DNA of 64,000 bases from Colwellia sp. TT2012. GTDB lineage: Bacteria > Pseudomonadota > Gammaproteobacteria > Enterobacterales > Alteromonadaceae. Under the pieces are notes generated by a model. That model ran no database searches. It was not told the DNA's origin and saw only the letters and a program-made list of their open reading frames with translations. The stretch is taken from NCBI RefSeq assembly GCF_001440345.1, contig NZ_LJYX01000019.1, positions 62,001 to 126,000 of the forward strand. Direction: 5' to 3'. Below, one piece after another: positions 1 to 10,368 of the stretch. How positions within the stretch are numbered: position 1 is the stretch's first letter; every line of letters starts with the position of its first letter. The position numbers were made by a program, and so were the translations under genes.

Positions 1-251
1 ATCAATACATCATTGCCGATAGTGACTTGCTCTAAATAGACATTTTCATTGATACGACAGCCACTACCAAAAGTAACTTTTTTGCCTTTCGCAATATAAA
101 CACCACCGCCAATCATGGCGGGATTACCACCTGTCGCCATGATGTTCAGTACATTTTTAAAATACCAAACACGCCAGTTAGAAAAAATAGGGGTAAAACG
201 TGCTGAGGGTAATTTACTTAAAAAGAGGTAATAAAAAAGTATTTTAATCAT
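1..251 (-). CDS. Hexapeptide-repeat acyltransferase, N-terminal part (cut by window edge)
   Basis: The reading frame starts at an ATG at 251 and runs off the left edge, giving 83 residues. The N-terminal half is hydrophobic and basic (starts MIKILFYYLF). It is followed by glycine/valine-rich repeats such as IGGGVYIAKGKKVTFGSGC and then IGND, typical of the left-handed beta-helix of WcaF/serine-acetyltransferase-like O-acetyltransferases. The start overlaps the stop of the upstream glycosyltransferase by ATGA (248-251), so the two are probably translationally coupled. A role as acetyltransferase acting on a surface sugar is inferred from context. The active-site histidine region lies outside the window. 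Confidence 0.75.
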   Translation of the reverse strand, partial: MIKILFYYLFLSKLPSARFTPIFSNWRVWYFKNVLNIMATGGNPAMIGGGVYIAKGKKVTFGSGCRINENVYLEQVTIGNDVL

Positions 252-1441
252 GTTATTTCTGCTTGTTTACTTGAATATAAAGTATTGGAATTTAAGTTAT
301 CTAAGGCTAAATTATTTAAATAATCCTTTCCAACTTGCTCCGCAGTGTAAAAGGATAAACAATTATCCTCTTGGTATTTTTTAATACTGTTACATAGCTG
401 GGCATTATTTTTGTCTATTTTTGTTATGCTTGCTATCAATTGCGCAACATTAACCGCGGTGATTTTTTCACCAATACAAACATTATTGAAATAACCATCA
501 ATACCGGTATTTTCAACATATAAAATAGGGCAACCTACCGATAACGCTTCAATATATGCCATACCAAAGGTTTCATTCATTGCTGGTAATAAAAAGCCTT
601 TACTCTGGCTCATCGCGCTTAATAACACTTGTTGAGAAACTTGCCCTTTTAAATGCACACAAGCGACAGCATTATGTTTAACAATCAGGTTTTCTATTTC
701 GGTTTGATAAACAGCATCCCCAGAGCCATAAACAGTTAACTCTATCGATGAGTTCTGTTTATTAATCGCTGCTATAGCTTCTATCAATTCAGCTAAGCCT
801 TTACGCTTATATTGATGATAACTTACCGCTGTTACATAACCATGACGTAAATCGGCATCTTGCTGCGGGTATGACAGGTTGATATTGCAGATATTAGGTA
901 ACAAACTCGTTTTAGCGATAATTGCCAAATCAATATCAAGGATTTTTTGCACAGGGACTTTAGCCCATGCACTTACCCAAAAGACCTTTTTAGCTTGCAT
1001 AAACACTTTACTAAATAAATTTTTATGCTGCGGTAAACGTCTTATATTATGCATATCACTACCACCACGTACTGATAACACATAAGGTTTATTCATTTTT
1101 TGTGCTAAAAAATAAGCCAACACACCTTCACTGGTTAATTTGTGGCCATGAATTAAATCAATATTTAGGTGTTTAATTTTTTGGTGAATATAACAAGCAC
1201 TGAGCTTCATTGAAAAATAATAAAGAAACGGTAAGGGTATCGCCCAATAAACAATACTTATGCCTTGCTCAAACGACTTAGACGAGAGACTAAATGGGTT
1301 AGAGCTACGATTAATAGAAACTACCGTATGTTTAATATTGGTATCTTGTAATTCACAACTCGAAATTAAATTCGCTACAGCTTTAGTGAATGGGTAAGGC
1401 CGACCATCGGGGTAATCTTGATGGATATGTAAAACATTCAT
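248..1441 (-). CDS. GT4-family glycosyltransferase
   Basis: 397 residues with a GT-B fold organisation. The N-terminal Rossmann-like half begins MNVLHIHQDYPDGRPYP. The C-terminal donor-binding half carries an EX7E motif around residue 290 (NETFGMAYIEA), followed by a GCP segment typical of retaining GT4 enzymes. There is no signal peptide; a cytoplasmic or membrane-associated enzyme adding a sugar to a lipid-linked repeat unit is expected. Its start overlaps the stop of the next upstream GT4 gene by ATGA at 1438-1441. The donor and acceptor cannot be told from sequence alone. Confidence 0.85.
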   Translation of the reverse strand: MNVLHIHQDYPDGRPYPFTKAVANLISSCELQDTNIKHTVVSINRSSNPFSLSSKSFEQGISIVYWAIPLPFLYYFSMKLSACYIHQKIKHLNIDLIHGHKLTSEGVLAYFLAQKMNKPYVLSVRGGSDMHNIRRLPQHKNLFSKVFMQAKKVFWVSAWAKVPVQKILDIDLAIIAKTSLLPNICNINLSYPQQDADLRHGYVTAVSYHQYKRKGLAELIEAIAAINKQNSSIELTVYGSGDAVYQTEIENLIVKHNAVACVHLKGQVSQQVLLSAMSQSKGFLLPAMNETFGMAYIEALSVGCPILYVENTGIDGYFNNVCIGEKITAVNVAQLIASITKIDKNNAQLCNSIKKYQEDNCLSFYTAEQVGKDYLNNLALDNLNSNTLYSSKQAEIT

Positions 1442-2556
1442 CGAGCGGCTCTTTCCGCTAACGTTTTTTCAATCACTGCTTTTAATTTTTGACGAAAAGA
1501 GTCAATAGAAAATAATTCTGCATTTTCTCTAACCTTTTCAGGTAAAAATACCGGCATAGCTTCAAAACGTGTAACTGCATCAACGACACTTGGAACGGTT
1601 TGCTCGGCAAAATGTAACCCTGAACCGCCATCAACAACGGTTTCTAAACATCCACCTTTACCGTAAGCAATAACCGGTGTGCCACAAGCTTGCGCTTCAA
1701 CGGGAATAATACCAAAGTCTTCTTCGGCAGCAAAAATAAACGCTTTGGCTTTTTGCATATTGTCGATTAGTACTTCGTTAGACTGAAAACCTAACAGTTC
1801 AATATTCGCGTAACCTTCCGCTATTTTTTTTATTTTATTAAACTCAGGTCCTTCACCAATCACTTTTAGCTTTTTATCTGGCATTTTAGTAAACGCTTTA
1901 ACAACCAAATCAATACGCTTATAAGGCACCATTCTTGATGCGGTCAAATAAAAGTCTTCTTTGTGAGTTGCTAAGGTAAATTGCGATAATTTTACCGGAG
2001 GATTAATGACCTCAGCTTCACGGCGATAACATTTATGAATACGTTTTTTTATAAAGTTAGAGTTGGCAATAAAGGCGTCAACACCATTGGCTGTTCTGGT
2101 ATCCCAAATTCTAAATTTATGTAGGAAATAACGAGCAATGGTCGATTTAAGGCCACGCTCCATATTACTTTCTTTTAAATATTGTGCTTGTAGATCCCAT
2201 GCATAACGCGCAGGTGAATGACAATAACTAATATGCGTTTGTTCCGGCCCTGTGATCACGCCTTTAGCTACGGCGTAACTTGACGATATAATCAGGTCAA
2301 ATGGCGACATGTCGAACTGCTCAATAGCAATAGGAAACAGTGGGAAGTAATTACGGTATTTACTTTTAGCAAAAGGTAACCTATGTATAAACGAGGTATG
2401 TATTTTACGATCACCTAACCATGCTCGATCTTGCTCAGGTAAATAATCAACTAAAGTAAAAACCTCAGCTTGTGGGTAGATGGCTAATATTTCTTCTAGC
2501 ACTTTTTCAGCACCACCGTTTACCACTAGCCAATCGTGTATTACTGCGACTTTCAT
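1438..2556 (-). CDS. GT4-family glycosyltransferase (WbaZ-like)
   Basis: 372 residues. The N-terminus (MKVAVIHDWLVVNGGAEKV) and the internal segment ISYCHSPARYAWDL resemble mannosyltransferases of the WbaZ/GumH type. The EX7E signature is near residue 280 (EEDFGIIPVEA), followed by ACGTPVIAYGKGG, the nucleotide-sugar-binding loop. The gene overlaps both neighbours by 4 bp, so it is embedded in a coupled polysaccharide operon. Mannose or a related sugar as donor is only an inference from the family resemblance. Confidence 0.85.
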   Translation of the reverse strand: MKVAVIHDWLVVNGGAEKVLEEILAIYPQAEVFTLVDYLPEQDRAWLGDRKIHTSFIHRLPFAKSKYRNYFPLFPIAIEQFDMSPFDLIISSSYAVAKGVITGPEQTHISYCHSPARYAWDLQAQYLKESNMERGLKSTIARYFLHKFRIWDTRTANGVDAFIANSNFIKKRIHKCYRREAEVINPPVKLSQFTLATHKEDFYLTASRMVPYKRIDLVVKAFTKMPDKKLKVIGEGPEFNKIKKIAEGYANIELLGFQSNEVLIDNMQKAKAFIFAAEEDFGIIPVEAQACGTPVIAYGKGGCLETVVDGGSGLHFAEQTVPSVVDAVTRFEAMPVFLPEKVRENAELFSIDSFRQKLKAVIEKTLAERAAR

Positions 2557-3644
2557 TTTATTACCATTTTTTTAGTGCTTGCGGCTATTTTTTGAGAATC
2601 TCGATAATAAATTAGCCCAAACATAGTTAAAAGAATCACAACAAATATAGATAGTTCATTTATCGTGCTTTTTGTTGTAAAAACAAGTTGTGAAATAGGT
2701 GTCGCTATGAATAAAAAATAATGCAGTACGTAAGCTAATAACGAGTTTCTTCCGATTACGTCTAAAAATGAGAAAATAATCTGTGGAGCCCATTTCTTTG
2801 TCGATAGAAGCGCCAAAACACTGCTAATAAAAATAGCAATACCTGTATATATCAATACATATGAAGGATGAGGGGGAGCTTTAAGTTCTGCGTTAGCTAA
2901 AGAAAGTAAGGGTGTTTTGCTAACATATTGTAAAATCACAGAGCCTAATACAATAAATATTAGACTCATGCAACCAAACAATAACATTCTCAATTTATCG
3001 GTAGAGATCTGTTTATAGAGTCTAGCAAGTAGCATTCCTAACATCACCAAACTAAAAAACGGGAAGAACGGATATACATTATAAAATAGAAAACGAAACC
3101 ACATAGTCGGAAATTCGGTAGCATAATGACTACCAATATAATAACTAACAGAGTAAGTTATTATGATAACGAATAAGCTTATTACTTTTTTCATTGATTG
3201 CAGCCAATACAAAACTAATGGTGCACAAGCAATAGCAAAAAAATAAAAGCTTAGTATTTCACCCGACCTTGAAAAGCTTTGATAAAATAAAGTGCTCAAT
3301 AAATACTCTTGCATTTCGGGGTATCTAACAGCTGTAGCTAAAACAATAACTTCTCGTCCAAGCAAAACAAGACCTAGACGTGGCATCAGGTTAAAATACA
3401 GGCTTTTTACATCATGTAAGCTTTGTATTTTTTTTCCGTAAGCAATCGCAAAAGTAAAACCAAACATTAATATAAAATAAGGCGTAGCAACACGTAAAAT
3501 AGATTTAATTAAAACTAAAATATCTTTTGTAATTAACTCTCTTGATTCGAGTGCACCAACGTAATGAACAGCAATTAACAACATAATTGCTAATCCGCGG
3601 CATGAATCCAACCACGTGATTCTATTCGTAAATACTTTTTTCAT
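2553..3644 (-). CDS. Acyltransferase-3-like integral membrane protein
   Basis: 363 residues with about ten hydrophobic segments. The N-terminus TWLDSCRGLAIMLLIAVHYVG fits the acyltransferase-3/OpgC pattern: a (D)xxRG motif followed by an early membrane helix containing a histidine. Such proteins transfer acetyl or succinyl groups to surface polysaccharides across the inner membrane. It is the first of two proteins of this type in the cluster. The start overlaps the Wzy-like gene by ATGA. The sugar target is unknown, and a heparan-acetyltransferase-like relative is an alternative family placement. Confidence 0.7.
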   Translation of the reverse strand: MKKVFTNRITWLDSCRGLAIMLLIAVHYVGALESRELITKDILVLIKSILRVATPYFILMFGFTFAIAYGKKIQSLHDVKSLYFNLMPRLGLVLLGREVIVLATAVRYPEMQEYLLSTLFYQSFSRSGEILSFYFFAIACAPLVLYWLQSMKKVISLFVIIITYSVSYYIGSHYATEFPTMWFRFLFYNVYPFFPFFSLVMLGMLLARLYKQISTDKLRMLLFGCMSLIFIVLGSVILQYVSKTPLLSLANAELKAPPHPSYVLIYTGIAIFISSVLALLSTKKWAPQIIFSFLDVIGRNSLLAYVLHYFLFIATPISQLVFTTKSTINELSIFVVILLTMFGLIYYRDSQKIAASTKKMVIK

Positions 3645-4864
3645 TTTGACTCTCGTTTTACAGGTAATGCAGCACGACTAATAGCAAATATAATAAGGGT
3701 AAAAAACCACATCATGGTTTGATCACGCATAAATGTAGCTTCTGTAAAATTATAAATAATCGGAATAATACAAGCGATTTTCAAATAATTATTATTTATC
3801 CCTTTATAAATAAATATAATTATTGCCATAACAGCACATGAACCTATAACACCTAATTGTATTAGTATATCGATATAGCCATTGTGAGTAGAACCAATTC
3901 GTTTTAAATAACTCCAGTCATCGTCAAACATTAGTGGTACTACACCTGTCTGAAAATAAGAGCTATAGCCATAACCTAAATAAAATTTATTATAAATATC
4001 CAAATCATCATACAACGTGGTCCAAATAAGGCCGCGTCCTGTAATAGCACTAGGACTGATATAATTACCAATATGAATAAAATCAACAAAAAAATAGCTA
4101 AACGATGGAATTAGAATAAATATACTACAAAGAACTATAAATAAACTGGGGATAAGTAATCGGCTTAAATTAGGTAAATATTTAAACAAAACTGAAAATA
4201 GTGCAAATAGCATAATACTGGTTTTACTTTGTGTCATAAGTAATAAAACAAAAAACACAGCAGCCAAATAAATTAGAATTCTACTTGATGTTACATTCAT
4301 TTTGAGAGTTAAAAACATTAAGGCCAGCAAAACCATGATATTTTGCCCCAACATATTTTTACCTTTACTAAATCCAATTAAAGAGCCTCCTGTTGAGAAA
4401 CCGGTCCCTTTTAATACAGCTACAAGCGTTAACAATAGAATTAAAACACTTGCAATAACTAAACATTTTTCAAAATTATTATGGTACAAAGTAAAATATA
4501 GTGATGTAACAACTGTGAAACAGAAAAGCATTTGAAATATGCTTCGTTTAATTGTTAATTGTGGGAAATCAGACCACAAGACACTAACCAGTGCAATACC
4601 ACATAACATCAGTAGTACTAAAATTAATCCTGCTTTTCTTTTATCAAAGACATAAGGACATTTAACACTGCGCCACATAAAAAAGAAAAACATGAAAAGC
4701 CAAAAGGCTTGTTTAACCACGTTACCTTTAGTGTCACCAGATGCTTTATAACTTTCTTCAAACATTAAACCTAGCTTTGGCGTTAAATCGGGTGTAAAAA
4801 ATCCGAAACAAAAAAGCAAGACTAAAGCAAAGCCATATTTTTCAAGTAATCGCACAAAGTACAT
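3641..4864 (-). CDS. O-antigen polymerase / ligase-type membrane protein (Wzy/ExoQ-like)
   Basis: About 407 residues with roughly ten to twelve transmembrane helices. The large periplasmic loop in the C-terminal third contains GRGLIWTTLYDDL and a later STHNGYIDILIQLG segment; the HN in a loop followed by a hydrophobic helix is characteristic of the Wzy_C/ExoQ group. The ATG at 4864 is chosen over an upstream TTG because it lies just after the stop (4869) of the upstream acyltransferase and encodes MYFVRLLEKYG. The likely role is polymerisation of the lipid-linked repeat units built by the neighbouring glycosyltransferases. Confidence 0.8.
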   Translation of the reverse strand: MYFVRLLEKYGFALVLLFCFGFFTPDLTPKLGLMFEESYKASGDTKGNVVKQAFWLFMFFFFMWRSVKCPYVFDKRKAGLILVLLMLCGIALVSVLWSDFPQLTIKRSIFQMLFCFTVVTSLYFTLYHNNFEKCLVIASVLILLLTLVAVLKGTGFSTGGSLIGFSKGKNMLGQNIMVLLALMFLTLKMNVTSSRILIYLAAVFFVLLLMTQSKTSIMLFALFSVLFKYLPNLSRLLIPSLFIVLCSIFILIPSFSYFFVDFIHIGNYISPSAITGRGLIWTTLYDDLDIYNKFYLGYGYSSYFQTGVVPLMFDDDWSYLKRIGSTHNGYIDILIQLGVIGSCAVMAIIIFIYKGINNNYLKIACIIPIIYNFTEATFMRDQTMMWFFTLIIFAISRAALPVKRESK

Positions 4865-4868
4865 AATC

Positions 4869-5834
4869 TTATTTCCCACCAAAAAAATACTGACGACTTA
4901 ACCGAGTACGTGAAAGCATATAATGACAAAAAATAGAGAATAAAATAGTGAGCAAAATAAGAAAAAATTGATTATCTAAATTAAAACCATGTTTTACCGT
5001 AATTTGTAATGGTTGATGCAGATACATGATCGTCATCGACATGCCTCCTAACATAACAAAAGGCTTTGCTAAATGGCTCATATCACTTGTTTTTTGAGCG
5101 ACAATAAAAATCACAACCGTTACGGTTAACGACAATACAAACGAGATAATTGGCATGCCTAAATTAGAATATTTAATGTCGATATAAAAAATTTCCGGCA
5201 TTAGACTAAACGCGATAAAAAACAAAACGGTATATACAATACAAAAATGATTGATGATTGAGGTGACTGAAGTATTAAATTGTTTGTACAGGTAACCAGC
5301 ATAGTAAAATGGTAGTGCATAAAGTACGGTATTAACTGCCCAGAAATAGCTTTTATCTTGCATAAATGGTTCAGCAATATAAGCTAAGAGCAGCGAAATC
5401 AACATAATAATTGATAAAACCTTCTTATTAGCAACAGTAGCGATTAAGGCAAAAACAATCTGCGTTAGAAATAAACTGGTTATAAACCAAAAAACGGATA
5501 ACTCTCCAGTTAATGCCTGACCGCCCCATAAGGCATCGGTTATTAGGGCAATATTAATCTCATGCGTTTTAAGCCATTCTTTCAATAACAATAATGAAGA
5601 AAACACCATTAAAAAACTAGCATAAGGAATAAGTAAAGCATTAGTTTTTTTGTTGATAAAGCTTTTCAACTCTTGTGGTTGCTTAAATAAGTAGCCACTC
5701 AGGAAGAAAAACAGCGGCACGTGAAATAAAAATAGTATTTCACGTAAGATACCATCTGTAATATGCCCGATGACAATAGTTAAAATACCAATACCTTTTA
5801 CAATATCAATCCATTGGTGTTTATTATTTTTCAT
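4869..5834 (-). CDS. Acyltransferase-3 family membrane protein
   Basis: 321 residues, polytopic. The N-terminus QWIDIVKGIGILTIVIGHI, followed by FLFHVPLFFFLSGYLFK, is the classic acyltransferase-3 signature, with the essential histidine in IGH and the FHVPLFFFLSG helix. This is a second membrane O-acyltransferase, distinct in sequence from the one at 2553-3644, so the polymer may carry two acyl decorations. It is separated by 34 bp from the upstream GT2 gene and lies in the same direction. Confidence 0.85.
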   Translation of the reverse strand: MKNNKHQWIDIVKGIGILTIVIGHITDGILREILFLFHVPLFFFLSGYLFKQPQELKSFINKKTNALLIPYASFLMVFSSLLLLKEWLKTHEINIALITDALWGGQALTGELSVFWFITSLFLTQIVFALIATVANKKVLSIIMLISLLLAYIAEPFMQDKSYFWAVNTVLYALPFYYAGYLYKQFNTSVTSIINHFCIVYTVLFFIAFSLMPEIFYIDIKYSNLGMPIISFVLSLTVTVVIFIVAQKTSDMSHLAKPFVMLGGMSMTIMYLHQPLQITVKHGFNLDNQFFLILLTILFSIFCHYMLSRTRLSRQYFFGGK

Positions 5835-5868
5835 TGAAATTCTACTAATAACATTATTTCATACACGC

Positions 5869-6756
5869 TTAATACAAGTCTTGAAGTTTATTCTGATAGA
5901 AATACTTTAGCTTTCCGTACCTATCGGCACTTTTAAGTAACCATTTATAATGGTGTACCTTACCAAATGGGTAACTTAAAACGGTTAATATGCTTTCAAC
6001 ACATAAAAAGACTAAATTTTTAACAAAATATTTAGTCTTTTGACTTAATGGCTTGTCATGATACCTGTACTTAGTAAAACTACTACCAATACGTATTTTT
6101 CTCTTAATAAGAAACTCAATACACAGTCTATTTTTTTCAATTTCTTCCGATACAATAGCTTCTTGACAATAAACTAGTCTATGGCCTTTTTTATGAAGTC
6201 GATGGAAAAAATCAGCATCTTCGCCACCACTCAATCCATACACTAAATCAAATAACTGCCCGTCTATTGCAGACAGACTAACCAAAGTACAATTACACGC
6301 TCCGCTACTTACTTCAGTGCCTGTAGCTCTTTCGATACGATCAAAAAAACCACCTGTTATTATCCACGATGGCGTATTTTCAGGGTATGTTGATATCACT
6401 CGCCCAAAAACGGCTTGAGCTTTATACGTTTTTGCGGTGTTAAATAACGATACAAGCCAGTTTTTATCTGCGACTTCATCATCATCAAGAAAAGCAATCC
6501 ATTCACCAGAGGCCTGAGATAAAGTCATATTCCTTGCTGCTGATATATTTTTCTTGGGTTCACTCTTATAAATCAATGAATAGGGATACGAGCCACGTAT
6601 TTCATTAACTATTTTTATTCCTGAACAATTCTCATCATTATCAACAACAATAACTTCTATCGTTGAATTTTTAGGAATATTTAGGTCAGCCAAGCTCATT
6701 AACGTATCAAGTAAATGAGCTCTTTTATATGTACATAAACAAATAGAAATGAGCAT
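5869..6756 (-). CDS. GT2-family glycosyltransferase
   Basis: About 295 residues. The chosen ATG gives MLISICLCTYKRAHLL, the standard GT-A start; an in-frame TTG ten codons upstream is less likely. A DDD metal-binding motif occurs in WIAFLDDDEVADKNW, and GGEDADFFHRL matches the ED motif of family 2. The C-terminal 60 residues are basic with one or two hydrophobic stretches, suggesting membrane association. It probably adds a branch or backbone sugar in the polysaccharide made by this cluster. Confidence 0.87.
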   Translation of the reverse strand: MLISICLCTYKRAHLLDTLMSLADLNIPKNSTIEVIVVDNDENCSGIKIVNEIRGSYPYSLIYKSEPKKNISAARNMTLSQASGEWIAFLDDDEVADKNWLVSLFNTAKTYKAQAVFGRVISTYPENTPSWIITGGFFDRIERATGTEVSSGACNCTLVSLSAIDGQLFDLVYGLSGGEDADFFHRLHKKGHRLVYCQEAIVSEEIEKNRLCIEFLIKRKIRIGSSFTKYRYHDKPLSQKTKYFVKNLVFLCVESILTVLSYPFGKVHHYKWLLKSADRYGKLKYFYQNKLQDLY

Positions 6757-6814
6757 TAAATATACTTCTAAAATGATGAACGGCAAAAATCGAGTAACAT
6801 AAAAAAATTACGTG

Positions 6815-7981
6815 TTAATCACTTCCAAACAAATCTCTGGTATAAACCTTATCCACCACATCATTCAAGGCGTCACACATGCGATTCGATACAATTACAT
6901 CTGATATAGCTTTAAATTCATTTAAGTCTTTATAAACCTTTGAATGGAAAAATTCATCTTCTTTTAGTTCAGGTTCAAACAAAATCACTTTAATGCCTTT
7001 GGCTTTAATACGCTTCATTATACCTTGTATAGCTGAAGCTCTGAAATTGTCAGAGCCTGTTTTCATAATAAGGCGATATATGCCTACAACCTTTGGATTT
7101 TTGTTAATAATGGAGAAAGCAATATGGTCTTTACGCACTATGTTAGATTCAACAATTGAACTGATCAGGGTATTTGGCACATCTTCAAAGTTAGCTCTAA
7201 GCTGCTTAGTATCTTTTGGTAAACAATAGCCGCCATAACCAAATGAAGGATTGTTATAGTGATTACCTATGCGTGGGTCTAGCCCGACACCTTCGATGAT
7301 TTGTTTTGTGTCTAAACCGTGGGTTTCAGCGTAAGTATCTAATTCATTAAAGTATGAAACACGCATTGCTAGGTAGGTATTTGAGAATAGCTTTACCGCT
7401 TCAGCTTCTGTTGAGTCAGTTAACAGAATTTCGATATCTTGTTTGATAGCACCTTGGGCTAATAAATTAGCAAATTCTTGTGCGCGCTCTGATTTTTCAC
7501 CTACGATAATTCTTGATGGATGAAGGTTATCGTAAAGCGCTTTACCTTCACGTAAAAACTCAGGTGAAAATATGATATTGCTGCAACAAAGCTTTTGTTT
7601 TATACGCTTGGTAAAACCTACTGGTACGGTAGATTTAATTATCATTACAGCGGTAGGGTTAATTGCCATAACATCTTTTATAACCGCTTCAACCGATGAG
7701 GTATTAAATTTATTGTTTACTTCATCGTAATCGGTTGGTGTTGCAATAATTACATAATCAGCATTGGCATAAGCCACGTTTTTATCTGTTGTAGCTGTTA
7801 GGTTGAGCTCTTTATTTGCTAGAAAGTCTTCAACTTCAACATCTGAAAAAGGTGATTTTTTATTATTAATAAGGTCTACTTTGTCTTGTAAAATATCAAA
7901 TGCTACAACTTCATTGTGTTGCGCAAGCAAAACTGCGTTTGATAAACCTACGTAACCTGTACCTGCAATTGTAACTTTCAT
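6815..7981 (-). CDS. ugd: UDP-glucose 6-dehydrogenase
   Basis: 388 residues, the usual size for the short Ugd form. It has the N-terminal NAD-binding [14 protein letters not shown], the [11 protein letters not shown] substrate-binding motif and the catalytic cysteine in [15 protein letters not shown]. It converts UDP-glucose to UDP-glucuronate with two NAD. galU lies immediately upstream on the same strand, so the two enzymes form a short sugar-nucleotide supply line for the polysaccharide genes downstream. Confidence 0.97.
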   Translation of the reverse strand: MKVTIAGTGYVGLSNAVLLAQHNEVVAFDILQDKVDLINNKKSPFSDVEVEDFLANKELNLTATTDKNVAYANADYVIIATPTDYDEVNNKFNTSSVEAVIKDVMAINPTAVMIIKSTVPVGFTKRIKQKLCCSNIIFSPEFLREGKALYDNLHPSRIIVGEKSERAQEFANLLAQGAIKQDIEILLTDSTEAEAVKLFSNTYLAMRVSYFNELDTYAETHGLDTKQIIEGVGLDPRIGNHYNNPSFGYGGYCLPKDTKQLRANFEDVPNTLISSIVESNIVRKDHIAFSIINKNPKVVGIYRLIMKTGSDNFRASAIQGIMKRIKAKGIKVILFEPELKEDEFFHSKVYKDLNEFKAISDVIVSNRMCDALNDVVDKVYTRDLFGSD

Positions 7982-8126
7982 TATTCGGTAACCCTTTTAA
8001 ATAACCATTATATGGCTGAATTCTAATTAACCTTCATAAACGTTTTTCGCTATACGTTGGTTTAAATTTATTGTGATTGTTATTCGAGATTAAAACGCCT
8101 TTTACAATGACTTTTCTCGCTGCGAT

Positions 8127-8176
8127 CTTTAGCCTGTTGTCGGGTCAAGCCCCGACCTACAATTGACAGGCTAAAG
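8127..8176. repeat. Nested inverted repeat between galU and ugd (REP-like)
   Basis: An 11-bp perfect inverted repeat (CTTTAGCCTGT at 8127-8137 and its complement at 8166-8176) encloses a second GC-rich inverted repeat (GTCGGG...CCCGAC). There is no T-run, so it is not a classical terminator. It may be a REP-type palindrome or an mRNA-stabilising stem-loop between galU and ugd. Confidence 0.6.
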
Positions 8177-8188
8177 CTTAACCTTTAT

Positions 8189-9133
8189 TTATGATAGCAA
8201 AATGGATTCTATGGCTTTTTTGCTTATTTTTTTGGCATCGTCAAAGGCTAACATTTCGTATAATGCGGCCTTAAAGTCTTCGCCTAATTTCCCACACTGC
8301 ATGCCGTATTCTACGTTAGCTAACATGTAACCGAGTTTTGAACCGCAGTCATGCGACTTACCTATTATATGATAAGCATCTACCGTTTCTAGTCTTTTTA
8401 ATTGATGAAGTGCATCCGTTAATTGAATTTCTCCGCCAGCGCCAGGCGGGGTGAATTCAAGTAAATCCCAAACTTTGTTTGATAATACGTAACGGCCAGT
8501 AATGGCTAAATTGCTCGGTGCTTCACCAATGGCTGGTTTTTCTACCATGTCGGTAATTTTAACACTGTCTCCGGGCTTCATTGTTACGCCGCTTACATCA
8601 ACCACTCCATATTGATTCACTTGTTCATTAGGAACAGGCTCTACCATTATTTGACTATGTTGAGTTGTTTCAAAACGTTCGATCATTTGCGCTAAATTGT
8701 CACGACGATGATCACTTTGATATTTATCGACTATTACGTCAGGTAATAATACCGCAAAAGGGTTGTCACCTATTATGGGGCGAGCCGTTAATATGGCATG
8801 GCCTAACCCTAACGGTTGCGCTTGACGTACCGTTATAATGGTAACGCCTTTTGGAATAATGCCGCGAATTTCTTCGAGTAAACTACGTTTAACCCTTGAT
8901 TCAAGGGCAGCTTCAAGTTCAAAACTTTTATCAAAGTGGTTTTCTATGGCATTTTTACTGCTGTGGGTGACTAAGACAATTTCATTTATGCCTGCGGCAA
9001 CCGCTTCACTGACAACATATTGAATAAGCGGTATGTCAACAATAGGCAGCATTTCTTTGGGGATGGCTTTAGTGGCAGGTAACATTCTAGTACCTAGTCC
9101 CGCAACAGGAAGAACAGCTTTTGTAATTTTCAT
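8189..9133 (-). CDS. galU: UTP--glucose-1-phosphate uridylyltransferase
   Basis: 314 residues. The N-terminal [21 protein letters not shown] is the nucleotidyltransferase G-loop of GalU. VEKP and [10 protein letters not shown] further on match the family. It makes UDP-glucose from glucose-1-phosphate and UTP. It is the most upstream gene seen in the minus-strand polysaccharide block and feeds Ugd. An AGG-containing ribosome site lies about 9 bases before the ATG. Confidence 0.96.
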   Translation of the reverse strand: MKITKAVLPVAGLGTRMLPATKAIPKEMLPIVDIPLIQYVVSEAVAAGINEIVLVTHSSKNAIENHFDKSFELEAALESRVKRSLLEEIRGIIPKGVTIITVRQAQPLGLGHAILTARPIIGDNPFAVLLPDVIVDKYQSDHRRDNLAQMIERFETTQHSQIMVEPVPNEQVNQYGVVDVSGVTMKPGDSVKITDMVEKPAIGEAPSNLAITGRYVLSNKVWDLLEFTPPGAGGEIQLTDALHQLKRLETVDAYHIIGKSHDCGSKLGYMLANVEYGMQCGKLGEDFKAALYEMLAFDDAKKISKKAIESILLS

Positions 9134-9626
9134 ATACAGCCTATTATCTACGATATTATTAAAATTAGTGTCTAAGAGAGTAAGGAGAGTAAGGAGAGTA
9201 AGAGAGTAGTAACTTTTTAGCTATGAAAGAATTATGACGTTTTTACTTAATATCCGTATCATCTGAGAATTAATGACCCGTCCCTTAAATCGAAAAAAGA
9301 TTATACTTACGCTGTAAATATTAGCAATTCTTATTTCCCTCTTTCATTGATAATAGGCTGAGGTATTACCAATGAAAAAGGTATAACATTACGTTAAATC
9401 ATCTAACGTAGTAAAAATGAATTTCTCATTGGCTCTATTCTCATTCGGCTATGATATGCAATATCCCTGTACAATTTGTTATTCACGACTAAGGGATGTC
9501 AGACTATTCAAATACCTGTTGATTTTATTAGTTCTACCGATTTTTGTTGATTTATAATCATTAACATTATTTAATGCTTTTCAACGGTTAATCCCTTAAT
9601 GATGTACAAGTAAACTAAGGAGTGTT
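9134..9626. other. Divergent intergenic region between galU and lapG
   Basis: No gene is seen in this 490-bp stretch. Near the galU end (about 9173-9209) there is a short tandem repeat with unit TAAGGAGAG, about three degenerate copies. The remainder is AT-rich and must hold the divergent promoters of galU and lapG, but no site is clear enough to place. Confidence 0.6.
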
Positions 9627-10301
9627 TTGAAAAACGTTAACACCCTATTATGGTTATTGTTAATCATATTATCTTGCCCATCATCCAGTCAATTAGATGA
9701 TTTTTTTTCGGCTTCCTTTTATCAAAAACTGACCTCGACTTACGGTGCAGCAGCAAAAAACCGTGCTGAAAAATGGCGTGATATCATTGTTAATAATCAG
9801 TCAGACAGTGATTGGGCTAAAATTAACAAAGTGAATCACTTTTTTAATAAAGCCATTACTTACCAAGATGATCTACTTTTATGGGGAAAAAAAGATTACT
9901 GGGCTTCACCTGTTGAAACCATTGGCCGTGGTAAGGGCGATTGTGAAGACTTTGCCATTGCAAAATATTTCACTTTGACCTCTTTAGGTGTAGATCCTAA
10001 TAAATTACGTTTGATGTATGTTCGTCAGCTAACCGTAAACCAACCGCACATGGTATTAATTTATTTTGAAAACCCAAAAGATGTACCTTTTGTTTTAGAT
10101 AACTTTAATCCTAAAGTGTTACTGGCAAGTAAAAGACGAGACTTAAAACCTATTTATAGCTTTAATGCCGAGGGATTATGGATGGCTAAAGCAAGAGGTT
10201 TAGGTCGAAAGGTAACAAATAGCCGAGGTGTTTCCGCTTGGAACAACTTAGTACAGCGCATTGAAGGAGGTGAAATGCAAACATTCGCCACCGTTAACTA
10301 A
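9627..10301 (+). CDS. lapG: LapG-type periplasmic cysteine protease
   Basis: 224 residues with an N-terminal hydrophobic export signal (WLLLIILS). It matches the bacterial transglutaminase-like cysteine peptidase family: catalytic Cys in GKGDCEDFAIAKY near residue 105, His in QPHMVL near 141 and Asp in VLDNFNP near 158. In Pseudomonas and Shewanella, LapG clips the N-terminus of a giant adhesin unless it is sequestered by LapD, and lapD follows immediately here. The start is a TTG at 9627 with AAGGAG four bases upstream. No LapA-type adhesin or type I secretion gene is in the window. Confidence 0.9.
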   Translation: MKNVNTLLWLLLIILSCPSSSQLDDFFSASFYQKLTSTYGAAAKNRAEKWRDIIVNNQSDSDWAKINKVNHFFNKAITYQDDLLLWGKKDYWASPVETIGRGKGDCEDFAIAKYFTLTSLGVDPNKLRLMYVRQLTVNQPHMVLIYFENPKDVPFVLDNFNPKVLLASKRRDLKPIYSFNAEGLWMAKARGLGRKVTNSRGVSAWNNLVQRIEGGEMQTFATVN

Positions 10302-10368
10302 GCCTAAAATAGCTTAAACCATTTAAAAGTAATATAAAAAATAATAATTTCGCAGGGAAGTAATAAAT

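Noticed and set aside
8127-8176. Intrinsic terminator of galU
   Set aside because: No T-run follows the stem on the minus strand, so called as a REP-like palindrome instead.
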